A stretch of 64,000 nucleotides of DNA, taken from the NCBI RefSeq assembly GCF_004681965.1, contig NZ_SMLL01000002.1:248001-312000 (forward strand), in the 5' to 3' direction. Below, one piece after another: positions 27,915 through 36,059 of the stretch. Under the pieces are notes generated by a model that worked only from the letters and a program-made list of their open reading frames with translations, had not been told where the DNA came from and searched no databases. A program made the translations under genes and the position numbers. Numbering within the stretch: the first letter of the stretch is position 1; each line of letters starts with the position of its first letter. The DNA comes from Ramlibacter rhizophilus. GTDB taxonomy: Bacteria; Pseudomonadota; Gammaproteobacteria; Burkholderiales; Burkholderiaceae_C.

Positions 27915-28574
27915 TCAGGTCGATCGAAGAATCCACGAGATGCCCGCCGCGGCGGCAAAGTGGGTCATGACGGTGAACCAGTACGCGGTGCGAAAGCTCG
28001 CTTTGAACGACTTGTGGCGCAGCACCTGCTGCGCGAACCAGGCACCCACCCATCCGCCTGCCAGGCTCCAAAGGTGCAGGGTGTCTTCCCTCATGCGCCA
28101 GCGTCCCGTCCGCGCTGCGTACTTGTCCCGCCAATAGGCCGCGAAGGCGGCCAGGTTCAGGAGGATGGACGCGGGGAGTACCCAGGAGGGAAGCAGCCGC
28201 TGGGAGACCAACCAGGTCAGCGCCATGCCGTAGCCGAGCATGAGAGGCAGGACCCACCAGGCATCAGCACGCCGCCTGTCCGGCGCTGGCGACGACGCCG
28301 CCCTCTTCCGCGTCGATGCTGCCGGGCGAGTGAGCTCTCGGCCCGCCTTGCTCGCGAAGGCCTCGGCCGCCGGTCGCACCGCTATCGCGCGTGGCCCCTT
28401 CCCGCCGACCAGGATGTCCTCGAACGTGACACGCAGCCCCTGTCGCGGTGCTTCATCGCCGCTGGCGCGGTAGTCGCGGACATGCACGAACACGTCCTGC
28501 GCGATCGCGGGGCTGCGGATGAAGCCGAAGCCTTTGGCGTCGTCCCAGCGGATGATGGTCCCTTCTTTTCTCAT
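27915..28574 (-). CDS. Cold-shock domain fused to DUF1294 membrane domain
   Basis: 219 residues. Residues 1-68 are a cold-shock (OB-fold) domain with the RNP-like GTIIRWDDAKGFGFIRSP and DVFVHVRDY. A basic linker (about 75-105) leads to a DUF1294 domain with about four short helices (WVLPLMLGYGMALTWLV, ILLNLAAFAAYWRDKYAA, AGGWVGAWFAQQVLRHKS). The RDK and HKS.K.SF motifs are typical of DUF1294. This two-domain architecture is widespread in proteobacteria; membrane-attached nucleic-acid binding is inferred, the biological role is unknown. Confidence 0.9.
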   Translation of the reverse strand: MRKEGTIIRWDDAKGFGFIRSPAIAQDVFVHVRDYRASGDEAPRQGLRVTFEDILVGGKGPRAIAVRPAAEAFASKAGRELTRPAASTRKRAASSPAPDRRRADAWWVLPLMLGYGMALTWLVSQRLLPSWVLPASILLNLAAFAAYWRDKYAARTGRWRMREDTLHLWSLAGGWVGAWFAQQVLRHKSFKASFRTAYWFTVMTHFAAAAGISWILRST

Positions 28575-28762
28575 GACTTCAGCGGGGTTATTTGCCTTAG
28601 TTCGATCTGCGGAGGGGCGGACCTAGTCACTGCGTACGCAGCCTCCAATTCTGAATCGCGCTCTTCTCGCGGACGCTTGTGGCCGGAACCAGCCTTCAGT
28701 ATCACCATCTGAACGGAATGCTCAATCTTCGCGTGCACCAGTATTGGCCGCAAAAACACCCC

Positions 28763-29656
28763 TCAATACGGCGCTTCTATAGCCTCGAACGCCATTGGAT
28801 TGAAGTCGAAGAGTAGCTTGACCGGACCCGGCCCGTCCGGCTGCATATAGGTGCTGTAAAGACAGCCCGCCTGGGCCCACACGAGTCGCAGGCCATCCAA
28901 GTCCGCCCACTCCCAACCGGGGCACCGCGTGACCGAGCCATCGCGCTCACTACGCAACTCGTGTTCGTCAAAGTAGCAGCCGCGGCCAACCAAATGCATC
29001 GCGCTCGTCGCATAAGCGAGCTTGCGAAGCGTCCAACGCTGGTCGATGCGGCGCTCGAAAATGGTCAGTTCATGTTCCATCCGATGCTTCACGCGGGATA
29101 CCATCGTCCAACCATCGCGCTGCAGGCGCGGGTAGTAGACACGTAGGCACGACGTGTCCGAGTACTCTTGCGGCGAACACTTTCCCATGCGCTTGATGTG
29201 CGAAGAATCTTTTAGTAAGTCGTACCCGTAGCGCTGGTTTACCCACACCTCATCGTCCGAGGTGAACAGGCCACCGCCATGATAGGTGCCAACCCATCGC
29301 ATTAACGTTTCCGCTTTGAGATATGGAGCACGAGCGATGGCCGTCCAGGTGGCATGTGCCGGACCATCGCACCGGCCATGCATGGCGAAGTACACCCAGT
29401 GGCGCCCGTCGGGCGATAGGTCACAGCGTCGCTCGTAAATTCGGCCGCGCAGCCATTGACCAAGCGTGAATTGATCGATCGCGCGGTTCCAGGCGATCAC
29501 AGCGACATGCCGGCTCGGCCCTCGGCGAATGACAAGCGCCTGCGGCGAACCCCGCGCCAGCAGCACGTGTAGCCGCGCAGGGGGGCGCTGCCGATCAAAG
29601 CTGCCATCCGCAGACACGGAAACGTCAGCGGCGCCATGATTTCTGCTGTCCTGCAT
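28763..29656 (-). CDS. Hypothetical protein, start uncertain
   Basis: About 297 residues if started at the ATG at 29656; an ATG at 29749 or an earlier one at 29917 (overlapping the nuclease gene) are alternatives. The conserved-looking core begins ARLHVLLARGSPQALVIRRG and continues GQWLRGRIYERRCDLSPDGR, WVYFAMHGR and CPGWEWADLDG. I recall similar proteobacterial hypothetical proteins but no assigned function. It has no signal peptide or membrane helix. Base composition is clearly less GC-rich than the flanks and third positions are more mixed, a sign of recent acquisition together with the nuclease gene upstream. Confidence 0.65.
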   Translation of the reverse strand: MQDSRNHGAADVSVSADGSFDRQRPPARLHVLLARGSPQALVIRRGPSRHVAVIAWNRAIDQFTLGQWLRGRIYERRCDLSPDGRHWVYFAMHGRCDGPAHATWTAIARAPYLKAETLMRWVGTYHGGGLFTSDDEVWVNQRYGYDLLKDSSHIKRMGKCSPQEYSDTSCLRVYYPRLQRDGWTMVSRVKHRMEHELTIFERRIDQRWTLRKLAYATSAMHLVGRGCYFDEHELRSERDGSVTRCPGWEWADLDGLRLVWAQAGCLYSTYMQPDGPGPVKLLFDFNPMAFEAIEAPY

Positions 29657-29858
29657 TTGTGGTATCACGCGATAGCCCTGCAGCGCTATTGCATCGAGTT
29701 CACGAAGGCCCCCCCTGCCAGCCCCGATATGGCTTCCCAATTTATGCATCGGCTGCAGTGGATGAAGGTCAGACGTTAGCCAGTCGCGGGGATCAAGCCT
29801 AGATGTGGGATCCCACACCCCGGGCAATGGCCGCTTCTGACCCCGAAGCGGACGCGTT

Positions 29859-30443
29859 CTACCGAGTCCCCCGGCAAGCCGGATAACGACTGCAACCCCA
29901 AAACTCACCACCGGCATTCACTCCCTTCCGCGCCGTTCGCAAGACCATTTGCGAGTTGCACTTGGGGCATAGGGGATCACTGGAGGCGACCGGCATAACC
30001 GCAGAAACGGATGGCAGTCCGACCGGAAGAACCTTGGCGTTGTTGGACGCCAGAGCCTTCTGAATCAAGTCATGCAGGCCGCTACCGTCGATCAATTCGA
30101 TGTTCCTGCCAGAAGCAAAAGCCTGGGCATCAGGGGTGTACCTGCCCGAAGTCACCACGAACCCGCCTGTGGCCCCTTCAGCCGCCATGACCCCATACAA
30201 CTGCCGCACCACATCCACGCCCACCCGCGTGGCTCGCCACTGTTTGCATTGCACCAGGAAGGTCTCCTTGCCGCGCCGCAGCCGCAGGTCCACGCCGCCG
30301 TCGGGGCCCCCGGCCCCGTTCTCGGTGACTTGGTAGCCGTGAACGCGAAATGCCTCACCCACCAGCAGTTCGAACTCTCGCCAGGACATGCCAGCGATGC
30401 TGCCGGGTCCACTGTCGACTCCCGTTGCGGCCGCATTGGCCAC
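29859..30443 (-). CDS. Mrr-type restriction endonuclease domain with C4 zinc ribbon (downstream part of an amber-split gene)
   Basis: 194 residues from a GTG at 30443. The PD-(D/E)xK nuclease core is visible: MSWREFELLVGEAFRVHGYQ, then GPDGGVDLRLRRGKETFLVQ ending in CKQW, giving the D...QxK motif of Mrr_cat. The C-terminus is a topoisomerase-type zinc ribbon (CPKCNSQMVLRTARKG, then FWGCSRYPACRGT). Relatives in Burkholderiales, as I recall, carry two N-terminal helices in the same chain. Here those helices are encoded directly upstream in the same frame and separated by a TAG at 30450-30452. It is either a split gene, or a nuclease without its anchor. Role in cutting modified DNA is inferred from family. 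Confidence 0.8.
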   Translation of the reverse strand: MANAAATGVDSGPGSIAGMSWREFELLVGEAFRVHGYQVTENGAGGPDGGVDLRLRRGKETFLVQCKQWRATRVGVDVVRQLYGVMAAEGATGGFVVTSGRYTPDAQAFASGRNIELIDGSGLHDLIQKALASNNAKVLPVGLPSVSAVMPVASSDPLCPKCNSQMVLRTARKGVNAGGEFWGCSRYPACRGTR

Positions 30444-30449
30444 GAGTTC

Positions 30450-30719
30450 CTAGCGCTTTCGCCGGCGAAAATAAGACACAACCGCGGCCATCCCGCAGAT
30501 AAGTGGCGCAATCCATTGGCCGGCCATTGCCACGCCGGCAATCATGGTGCCGGTCATCAGCTGTCCTATCTGAGCGGGATTGATGACCTTAGGCGGCGCG
30601 CTCAGCGCGCGGAAGAGCAGGAAGGACGCCAGCGCCAAGCCGAGGCACGCCCACCAGGGCAGCAGTGCGACCAGGTCGACCCATTCTTCGGCATTGCTTT
30701 TTCTTCCCCGCCTTGCCAT
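30450..30719 (-). CDS. Two-helix membrane segment (upstream part of an amber-split Mrr-type gene)
   Basis: 89 residues: a basic start (MARRGRKSNAEEWVDLVALL), a first helix PWWACLGLALASFLLFRAL, a second helix region MTGTMIAGVAMAGQWIAPLICGMAA quoted in part, and a basic end YFRRRKR followed by TAG. The next in-frame codons read ELVANAAATG and lead straight into the nuclease domain at 30443, so the original product was probably one protein of about 286 residues. Whether the stop is suppressed, reinitiation at the GTG rescues the nuclease, or the gene is dead, cannot be told. Confidence 0.65.
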   Translation of the reverse strand: MARRGRKSNAEEWVDLVALLPWWACLGLALASFLLFRALSAPPKVINPAQIGQLMTGTMIAGVAMAGQWIAPLICGMAAVVSYFRRRKR

Positions 30720-30867
30720 CGCTGCTCCTGTCTAAACTGCCGCGACGGTGCGGCACGGAAGCAATGTTACTCAACGGCAGCGGTGAAGCGAGTCAGCGAT
30801 TCCGCATATTCCGACCGAATAAAAGCACCCTAATGAGCACGCCACCCATAAACCCAAGGAGAGCCCG

Positions 30868-31416
30868 ATGAACACCACCCCGACGATGCGCATCGGTCGA
30901 TGCACCTTGCGCGCCGCCACCAACGCGGACGCGAAAGCCGCTACCGCGTTGATCGACAGCGTGTACCGCGAATATGGAGACCGCCTGATGCTCGAAGGAG
31001 CGGATCCCGATCTCCTCGACATCGAAGCCAAATACTTCCAGGCGGGTGGCAGCTTCATCGTCGTCGAGGACGAGGAACGTCGGATCGTCGCCACCCATGC
31101 GGTCCTACCCGCGCCGGGGAGTTCGGGCCTGTGCTCGTTCAAGCGGCTCTACCTGCACCCCACGCACCGCGGTGGCGAGATGGGCAACGTCCTCATGAAC
31201 TGGGCCATCGTCGAAGCGCGCCGGCTGGGTCTTAAGCGCGTCGAATTCTGGTCCGACAGCCGGTTCAAGCGCGCCCACCAGTTCTTCGGGCGCTTTGGGT
31301 ATCGGCGTGACGGCAGGGAGCGGCACATGGACGATGGTGCGATGCCGTACTCCGAATATTTCTTCTGCCTTGACCTGCCCGACGCGACGCTCGCGCCGAC
31401 GACGCTCCGGGTCTGA
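30868..31416 (+). CDS. GNAT family N-acetyltransferase
   Basis: 182 residues. IGRCTLRAATNADAKAATAL opens the domain, CSFKRLYLHPTHRGGEMGNV holds the acetyl-CoA loop (unusually RGGEMG rather than RxxGxG), and RAHQFFGRFGYRRDGRERHM ends it. AAGGAGAGCCCG precedes the ATG at 30868. Divergent from the split nuclease gene. The acceptor is unknown; the altered pyrophosphate loop may lower activity. Confidence 0.85.
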   Translation: MNTTPTMRIGRCTLRAATNADAKAATALIDSVYREYGDRLMLEGADPDLLDIEAKYFQAGGSFIVVEDEERRIVATHAVLPAPGSSGLCSFKRLYLHPTHRGGEMGNVLMNWAIVEARRLGLKRVEFWSDSRFKRAHQFFGRFGYRRDGRERHMDDGAMPYSEYFFCLDLPDATLAPTTLRV

Positions 31417-31782
31417 TCGAAAACGGTATGCACACGCCCGCACTCACGTAAGGGCAGCAGGGCATCGTGCTTCAACCGATGCCCATCGCCGCAGCTCCGA
31501 CAGGAGCCGAATAGGCCTTGCACCGGCTGTGGTGCCGAGGGGCTGGAGAAAAGTAAAAACTGCCGGAATAGACGCCGATTGCAGATTTTCCTGGCTGGCA
31601 TAAAAGAAATGGCTTCAACTATCGCGCTCCCAAATGGCCGGATCCCGGTGGGGTACGAGTTCGTGCGGCAGAGCCTGAACCTCAGCGCGTTCGAGGTGTC
31701 AAGGCCGGCCACCTTGCGCCCTGTCATCCGCCACTGCGCGGCAGCGGCATGATGCCGTCGTCCCACCTCCGAGGAGCGGCAC
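31417..31782. other. Intergenic stretch with one short open frame
   Basis: Between the acetyltransferase and the SemiSWEET gene there are 366 bases. 31417-31608 shows no coding pattern and includes AT-richer tracts around 31550-31610. A frame from an ATG at 31609 to a TGA at 31750-31752 gives 47 residues (MASTIALPNGRIPVGYEFVR, then SLNLSAFEVSRPATLRPV) that look like the start of a longer protein, possibly the N-terminal segment found in some Fic proteins, ending in a low-complexity tail. I treat it as a probable gene remnant. GAGGAG at 31770-31776 is the ribosome binding site of the next gene. Confidence 0.4.
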
Positions 31783-32079
31783 ATGGACCATGGACCCGGC
31801 GCGTCGCAGGCCGCGCCCCCACCGGACAGCCCGGTCGCGAAGATCCTGCCTTTCATGTCCGTCGCCTCCATGGTGATGACCCTGCCGCAGGTCTGGACCA
31901 TCTGGGTGGACGGCGAGGTCGCCGGTGTCTCGCTGCTGTCGTGGGGCACCTACCTGCTCGGCGCGTGCCTGTGGTTCGTCCATGGCTTGGCTCTGCGCGA
32001 CAAGACGATCTATGTGGCCTGCGTCGGCTGGATCCTGCTGAATGCCGCGGTGGTGCTGGGGGTGCTGGTGCAGCGCTGA
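31783..32079 (+). CDS. SemiSWEET / PQ-loop transporter
   Basis: 98 residues with three helices: ILPFMSVASMVMTLPQVWTI, GVSLLSWGTYLLGACLWFVHG and TIYVACVGWILLNAAVVLGVL, each quoted within limits. The PQ motif (TLPQVWTIW) in helix 1 and the SLLSW/N-type residues are characteristic of SemiSWEETs, which dimerise to form a sugar uniporter. A polar N-terminal tail of about 18 residues precedes helix 1. A good GAGGAG site lies upstream of the ATG at 31783. Confidence 0.85.
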   Translation: MDHGPGASQAAPPPDSPVAKILPFMSVASMVMTLPQVWTIWVDGEVAGVSLLSWGTYLLGACLWFVHGLALRDKTIYVACVGWILLNAAVVLGVLVQR

Positions 32080-32303
32080 GGACACGTTGCTGACCAACGC
32101 TGCCGGTTCCGGCAAGTAGGCCGGTTGACCCGGTCTTTTCTTTCCGGGCTGCGCCCCCCGGTACCGACGAGTGGCTTTGTGACATTCGCGATGTGAGTTT
32201 TGCGAATTGGCGGAAGCGGTCCAGGTGGACGACTCGATGCTCCCTGCCCACAATGTTCCGGCCCGCGACCAGGGCCGCGGGATCGGTCAAGGAGGTGCTA
32301 GCC

Positions 32304-33335
32304 GTGCCTGCCGTTCACCTGCTTTGCTTGTGCATGACCGCGCTGTCCTTTGCCGGCGCAGGCGCGGTGCACTCGGCCCCCGCCGAGCCCGAGCCCGGAC
32401 AGGGCCCGGCTCCGGCCATGCTCAGCATATCCGGCCTCTACACGGACACCGCCCTGCGCACCCTCGCACCGGGCGTTCGCGAGTTCGAGCCCCGCTTCCC
32501 GCTCTGGTCCGATGGCGCGGCCAAGCGCCGCTGGGTGCTGCTTCCACCAAACTCGTCCATCGACGCCTCAGACGCCGATCGCTGGGACTTCCCGCCGGGC
32601 ACCCGCTTCTGGAAGGAATTCGCGGTCGCGGGGCGACCGGTCGAGACACGGATGATCCAGCGCCTGGCCAGCGGTCAATGGCGGTTCGTCACGTATGTCT
32701 GGGACGACGCGGGCCGCGATGCCGCGCTCGCGCCCGAATCGGGATTCAAGTCCCTGCCCGTCGCGGGCGCACCGAACGGCAAGTACCGGATACCGAGCCG
32801 GCAGGATTGCCTCGCGTGCCACGAGAGCGCGGCCGTGCCGGTGCTCGGCTTCTCCGCGGTGCAGCTTTCCCGCGCGCCGGCTCCGGGCATGCCCGATCTG
32901 CGCGCGCTCGTGCGCGAGGGCTGGCTGCGCGGCCTGCCCGCGGGTGTGCAGGCGAGCGACATCGAGGCGCGCACGCCCGTGGAGCACGCCGCGCTCGGCT
33001 ACCTGCACGGCAACTGCGCGCATTGCCACAACGGCTCGCCGCAGCGCGTGCCCGTACAGCTGGACCTGCAGCAGCGCTTGCACCCCGGCCGCGAGCAGAT
33101 GGCCTTGCGCACGCTGCTCGGCGAGAGCCGCTTCCGCGAGGCCGGGCGCGACAGCGCAGCCATCGTCGTGCCCGGGCACGCAGCCGACAGCGTGCTCGTC
33201 GACCGGATGCGCTCGACCAATCCGATGACCCGCATGCCGCCCCTCGCCACCATCGTTCCTGACGATGCCGCGCTGGCGGTCATGCGCAGCTGGATCGAGC
33301 AGGACCTCGTCAACCCCAAGGAGCGACCACGATGA
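32304..33335 (+). CDS. SO2930-type secreted diheme cytochrome c
   Basis: 343 residues from the GTG at 32304, set by an AAGGAGG eight bases upstream. The product has a signal peptide (VPAVHLLCLCMTALSFAGAG). It resembles SO2930-like proteins: LSISGLYTDTALRTLAPGVR, then FPLWSDGAAKRRWVLLPP, WDFPPGTRFWKEF and VTYVWDDAGRDA. Two heme c sites are visible, CLACH and CAHCH, and MPPLATIVPDD near the end may supply an axial methionine. Exported electron carrier or oxidase component; the redox partner is probably the monoheme cytochrome whose ATG overlaps this stop by 4 bases. Confidence 0.8.
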   Translation: MPAVHLLCLCMTALSFAGAGAVHSAPAEPEPGQGPAPAMLSISGLYTDTALRTLAPGVREFEPRFPLWSDGAAKRRWVLLPPNSSIDASDADRWDFPPGTRFWKEFAVAGRPVETRMIQRLASGQWRFVTYVWDDAGRDAALAPESGFKSLPVAGAPNGKYRIPSRQDCLACHESAAVPVLGFSAVQLSRAPAPGMPDLRALVREGWLRGLPAGVQASDIEARTPVEHAALGYLHGNCAHCHNGSPQRVPVQLDLQQRLHPGREQMALRTLLGESRFREAGRDSAAIVVPGHAADSVLVDRMRSTNPMTRMPPLATIVPDDAALAVMRSWIEQDLVNPKERPR

Positions 33336-33913
33336 ACCACTGCATTCGCCCCCTTGCCGCCGCGATGCTGGCGGCCGCCACCACCTGCGCATGGGCGGAG
33401 CTGCCCGGTCCGGCATCCGCCGATCCCACCGTGGCGCGCGGCCGGTACCTCGTCGGGACGTCGGGCTGCATGGACTGCCACACCCCGATGAAGATGGGCG
33501 CCAATGGCCCGGAATGGGACATGTCGCGTCTGCTCGCCGGGCATCCGGAGGGACTCGTGATGCCGCCGGTGCCCAAGCTGCCCGAAGGCCCATGGCAGAT
33601 GATCGCATCGGGGACGAACACCGCCTGGGCGGGGCCGTGGGGCGTGAGCTTCACCGCCAACCTCACGCCCGACATGGAAACCGGCCTGGGCCGCTGGAGC
33701 GAGCGTGATTTCATGATGGCCATCCGCACCGGCAAGCACCAGGGGCGCGGGCGCGACATCCTTCCGCCGATGCCGATCCCCGTCTACAAGAACTACACCG
33801 ACGACGACCTCAAGGCGGTCTTCGCCTTCCTTCGCACCATCCCGCCGGTGCGCAACCGCGTGCCGGAACCGTGGGCGCCGGGCGCGCAAGGGCCGGCCAA
33901 ACCGACCAAGTGA
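33332..33913 (+). CDS. Secreted monoheme cytochrome c
   Basis: 193 residues: signal peptide (MNHCIRPLAAAMLAAATTCAWA), one heme site CMDCH at about residues 46-50 in RYLVGTSGCMDCHTPMK, and the C-terminal FLRTIPPVRNRVPEP typical of short class I cytochromes associated with dehydrogenases. Candidate axial methionines occur in ILPPMPIPVY. Overlaps the diheme cytochrome gene by ATGA, so the two are translationally coupled. No adjacent dehydrogenase supplies electrons. Confidence 0.88.
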   Translation: MNHCIRPLAAAMLAAATTCAWAELPGPASADPTVARGRYLVGTSGCMDCHTPMKMGANGPEWDMSRLLAGHPEGLVMPPVPKLPEGPWQMIASGTNTAWAGPWGVSFTANLTPDMETGLGRWSERDFMMAIRTGKHQGRGRDILPPMPIPVYKNYTDDDLKAVFAFLRTIPPVRNRVPEPWAPGAQGPAKPTK

Positions 33914-33962
33914 ATGGGGGCGTCCCCCCCCCGGATTGCCGTTGCTCCGAAGGAGACCTGTC

Positions 33963-34637
33963 ATGAAGCTTTACTGCCATCCCGGTTCAACGACTTCCCG
34001 CGCGGTCATGCTGTTCGCGGCGGAAGAGGGCATTGCGCTGGACCAGCAGGTCGTCGATCTCTTCACGGGTGAGCAGTACAAGCCCGAATACGAATCCGTC
34101 AATCCCAACCACCTGGTGCCGGTGCTGGAGGACGACGGGTTCCGGCTGACGGAGAGCTCGGCCATCCTCAAGTACCTGGCGGAGAAGACCGGCTCGCGCG
34201 CCTACCCCGCCGACCTGAAGCAGCGTGCGCGCGTTAACGAAGTCATGGACTGGGTCAACACGCAACTGAGTCGCGACTATTGCTATGGCTTCGTGTACCC
34301 GCAGATCTTCGGTTTCCACAAGCGACGCAGCGACGAGGCGCATCAGGCGCAGCTCGAGTGGGGACGCGAGCGCGCGCAGGGCTGGCTGAAGGTCCTCGAC
34401 AGCCACTTCCTCGGCCAAGGAAACACCTATCTGTGCGGCGACTCGATCACGCTGGCCGACTACTTCGCCGCACCGTTTGTGCATGTGGGCGAACTCACCG
34501 GCAGCGACTTCGCGGCTTATCCGGCGCTGGACGCCTGGCTCCGCCGCATGAAGGCTTTGCGCAGCTGGAACCCGACGTTCGAGACCATCGAGGCCTATGG
34601 CGCCTCGCTCCGGGGTCAACCGATGGTTGCGGTGTGA
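33963..34637 (+). CDS. Glutathione S-transferase
   Basis: 224 residues, full GST length, from the ATG at 33963 with GAAGGAGA upstream. The thioredoxin-like N-domain (MKLYCHPGSTTSRAVMLFAAE, cis-proline in HLVPVLEDDGFRLTESSAIL) supplies the serine/glutamate glutathione site (ESSAIL), and the helical C-domain ends with DSITLADYFAAPFVHVGELT. Theta-like class. It follows the cytochrome genes by 49 bases and precedes a GFA-family relic. Might serve detoxification of electrophiles from the degradative cluster that begins 1.4 kb downstream; that link is inference. Confidence 0.9.
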   Translation: MKLYCHPGSTTSRAVMLFAAEEGIALDQQVVDLFTGEQYKPEYESVNPNHLVPVLEDDGFRLTESSAILKYLAEKTGSRAYPADLKQRARVNEVMDWVNTQLSRDYCYGFVYPQIFGFHKRRSDEAHQAQLEWGRERAQGWLKVLDSHFLGQGNTYLCGDSITLADYFAAPFVHVGELTGSDFAAYPALDAWLRRMKALRSWNPTFETIEAYGASLRGQPMVAV

Positions 34638-34706
34638 TGCCATGGCGCAAGCTGCATCACCGCGCCTACCGCTGCCGCACCCACCCTGCTCCAGGAGGGA
34701 TGCCGC

Positions 34707-35040
34707 CTACTGAGGCGACTCGGCGAAATGAGGGATGTCGGGGTCGAGGCATACCCAGGGCTGCGCGCGCGAGGTCCAGATGTCCAGCATGGGGGCGAAG
34801 CCTGACGCATGACCTTCGAGCGCAGGGAACCTGATCGACGTGTACTGTGGGTTCACCTCGCTTCGAGTGAATAACGGGGTGCCGCATTCGGCGCAGAAGC
34901 TGCGGGTCGTCACCCGGCCACTGCTTCCCGAACCGCATAGGTCTTGGGGGCGCCAGAGACCTCGAGATCCGAACTCGCGACCACGATGCCGGATGCGAAC
35001 GGATCAGCCTGGGCGCCGAAGCGGCCCCAATGCGGGCTTC
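34707..35040 (-). pseudogene. Truncated, frameshifted GFA-family (formaldehyde-activating-like) gene
   Basis: Reading leftward, one frame encodes GAQADPFASGIVVASSDLEV then SGAPKTYAV, and a second frame encodes GSGSSGRVTTRSFCAECGTP then LFTRSEVNPQYTSIRFPALE and ends in PDIPHFAESPQ with a stop at 34707. This is the central and C-terminal part of a GFA domain (FCxxCGTPLF zinc motif). The frame changes at about 34938-34948, and the N-terminal CxC/CxxC zinc motifs are missing. The region 34638-34706 holds nothing recognisable. Relatives bind zinc and glutathione, which fits the adjoining GST gene only loosely. Confidence 0.7.
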
Positions 35041-35048
35041 CCTGAGCC

Positions 35049-35957
35049 TCAAGTCCTGCGGGAGAACGCCTCCATGCGTGCTTTCAGCGAAACCAGGAAC
35101 GGGGCCAACGCCGGCGAGGGTTGTGCGCCCTGCTTGGTGATGCAGAAGAATCCCGTCGAGACGCTGGGCGACACGATGGGACAGACGTCCACGCGGTAGC
35201 GCCGGCATCCCTGCGTGACGAAGGACGGCAGCACGGCCACGCCACGGCCCGCCTCCGCCATCGCGATCAGCGTGTACAGGTTGGAGAAGGTCGGCGGGTC
35301 CGCTGCGGGTGCGCGGCTGCCCAGGTTCTTGTCGACGAGCTGCTGGATGGCGTTGTCGGTGGGAAGCCGGACCATCGGAAGATTCCTCAGCTGCGCCCAG
35401 GTCACGGAGTTGCGCTTGGCCACCCCCGCCAGAGCGCCGGCGGCGCTCACGCAGACCAGCGGCAGTTGCATGAGCAGTTCCTTGGCGAGCGTCGAGCTCG
35501 ACTTGAACAGGATACCCAGGCCCGCATCGACTTCGCCGGACTCGACCATGGCCTGGATCTGCCGCCGGTCCACATCCTTCACGATCACCCGGATATCCGC
35601 ACGCGTGGTGGTCAGATCCTGGCACACGGCCGGCAGCACGTCCGCCGCCACCAGCGGCGTCGCCGCGACGGTGAGGGTCCGTGCGGCGTGGTCGGACAGC
35701 TTGTTCAAACGGTCCAGCACCTCGGCTGCGTCGCGTAGCGTGCGCTCGGCAAAGGGCAGCAACATCCTGCCGGCTTGCGTGAGCCGCACCGCACGCGTCG
35801 TGCGCTCGAACAGGCTGCAGCCGATCTGCACCTCGAACTCCCGGATCATGAGGCTAAGGCCGGCTTGGGTGATGTGCACCTGCTCGGCGGCGCGCGTGAA
35901 GCTGCCCGACTGCGCGATGGCGACAAAACCCCGGAGTTGACGCAGCGTGACGTTCAT
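35049..35957 (-). CDS. LysR-family transcriptional regulator
   Basis: 302 residues. The N-terminal helix-turn-helix is complete (MNVTLRQLRGFVAIAQSGSF, AAEQVHITQAGLSLMIREFE), followed by an effector domain with TLTVAATPLVAADVLP. Resembles CynR/CbbR-like regulators of aromatic catabolism. It is divergent from a flavin monooxygenase gene at 36060; the inverted repeat at 35956-35985 overlaps its own start codon, which suits autoregulation plus activation of the monooxygenase. Confidence 0.92.
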   Translation of the reverse strand: MNVTLRQLRGFVAIAQSGSFTRAAEQVHITQAGLSLMIREFEVQIGCSLFERTTRAVRLTQAGRMLLPFAERTLRDAAEVLDRLNKLSDHAARTLTVAATPLVAADVLPAVCQDLTTTRADIRVIVKDVDRRQIQAMVESGEVDAGLGILFKSSSTLAKELLMQLPLVCVSAAGALAGVAKRNSVTWAQLRNLPMVRLPTDNAIQQLVDKNLGSRAPAADPPTFSNLYTLIAMAEAGRGVAVLPSFVTQGCRRYRVDVCPIVSPSVSTGFFCITKQGAQPSPALAPFLVSLKARMEAFSRRT

Positions 35958-35985
35958 AAGCTAATCAAATCACTCGATAGCTTAT
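35956..35985. promoter_or_regulatory. Inverted repeat in the LysR/monooxygenase divergent promoter
   Basis: ATAAGCTA (35956-35963) and TAGCTTAT (35978-35985) are a perfect 8+8 inverted repeat with a 14-base spacer in an AT-rich patch between the two divergent starts. The left arm touches the LysR start codon. Such dyads with T/A ends are typical LysR recognition sites. Confidence 0.5.
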
Positions 35986-36059
35986 ACAAAGTTCCCCTAT
36001 GGGCGGGAATGACGTTGAATGGCCTTGTCGGACCCGTGTCTGTCCTGCGAGAACGTTCC

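Noticed and set aside
28571-28759. A 62-codon reverse frame between the cold-shock/DUF1294 gene and the hypothetical gene
   Set aside because: Overlaps a possible promoter region; no ribosome binding site or similarity that I recognise. It could be real but the support is too thin.
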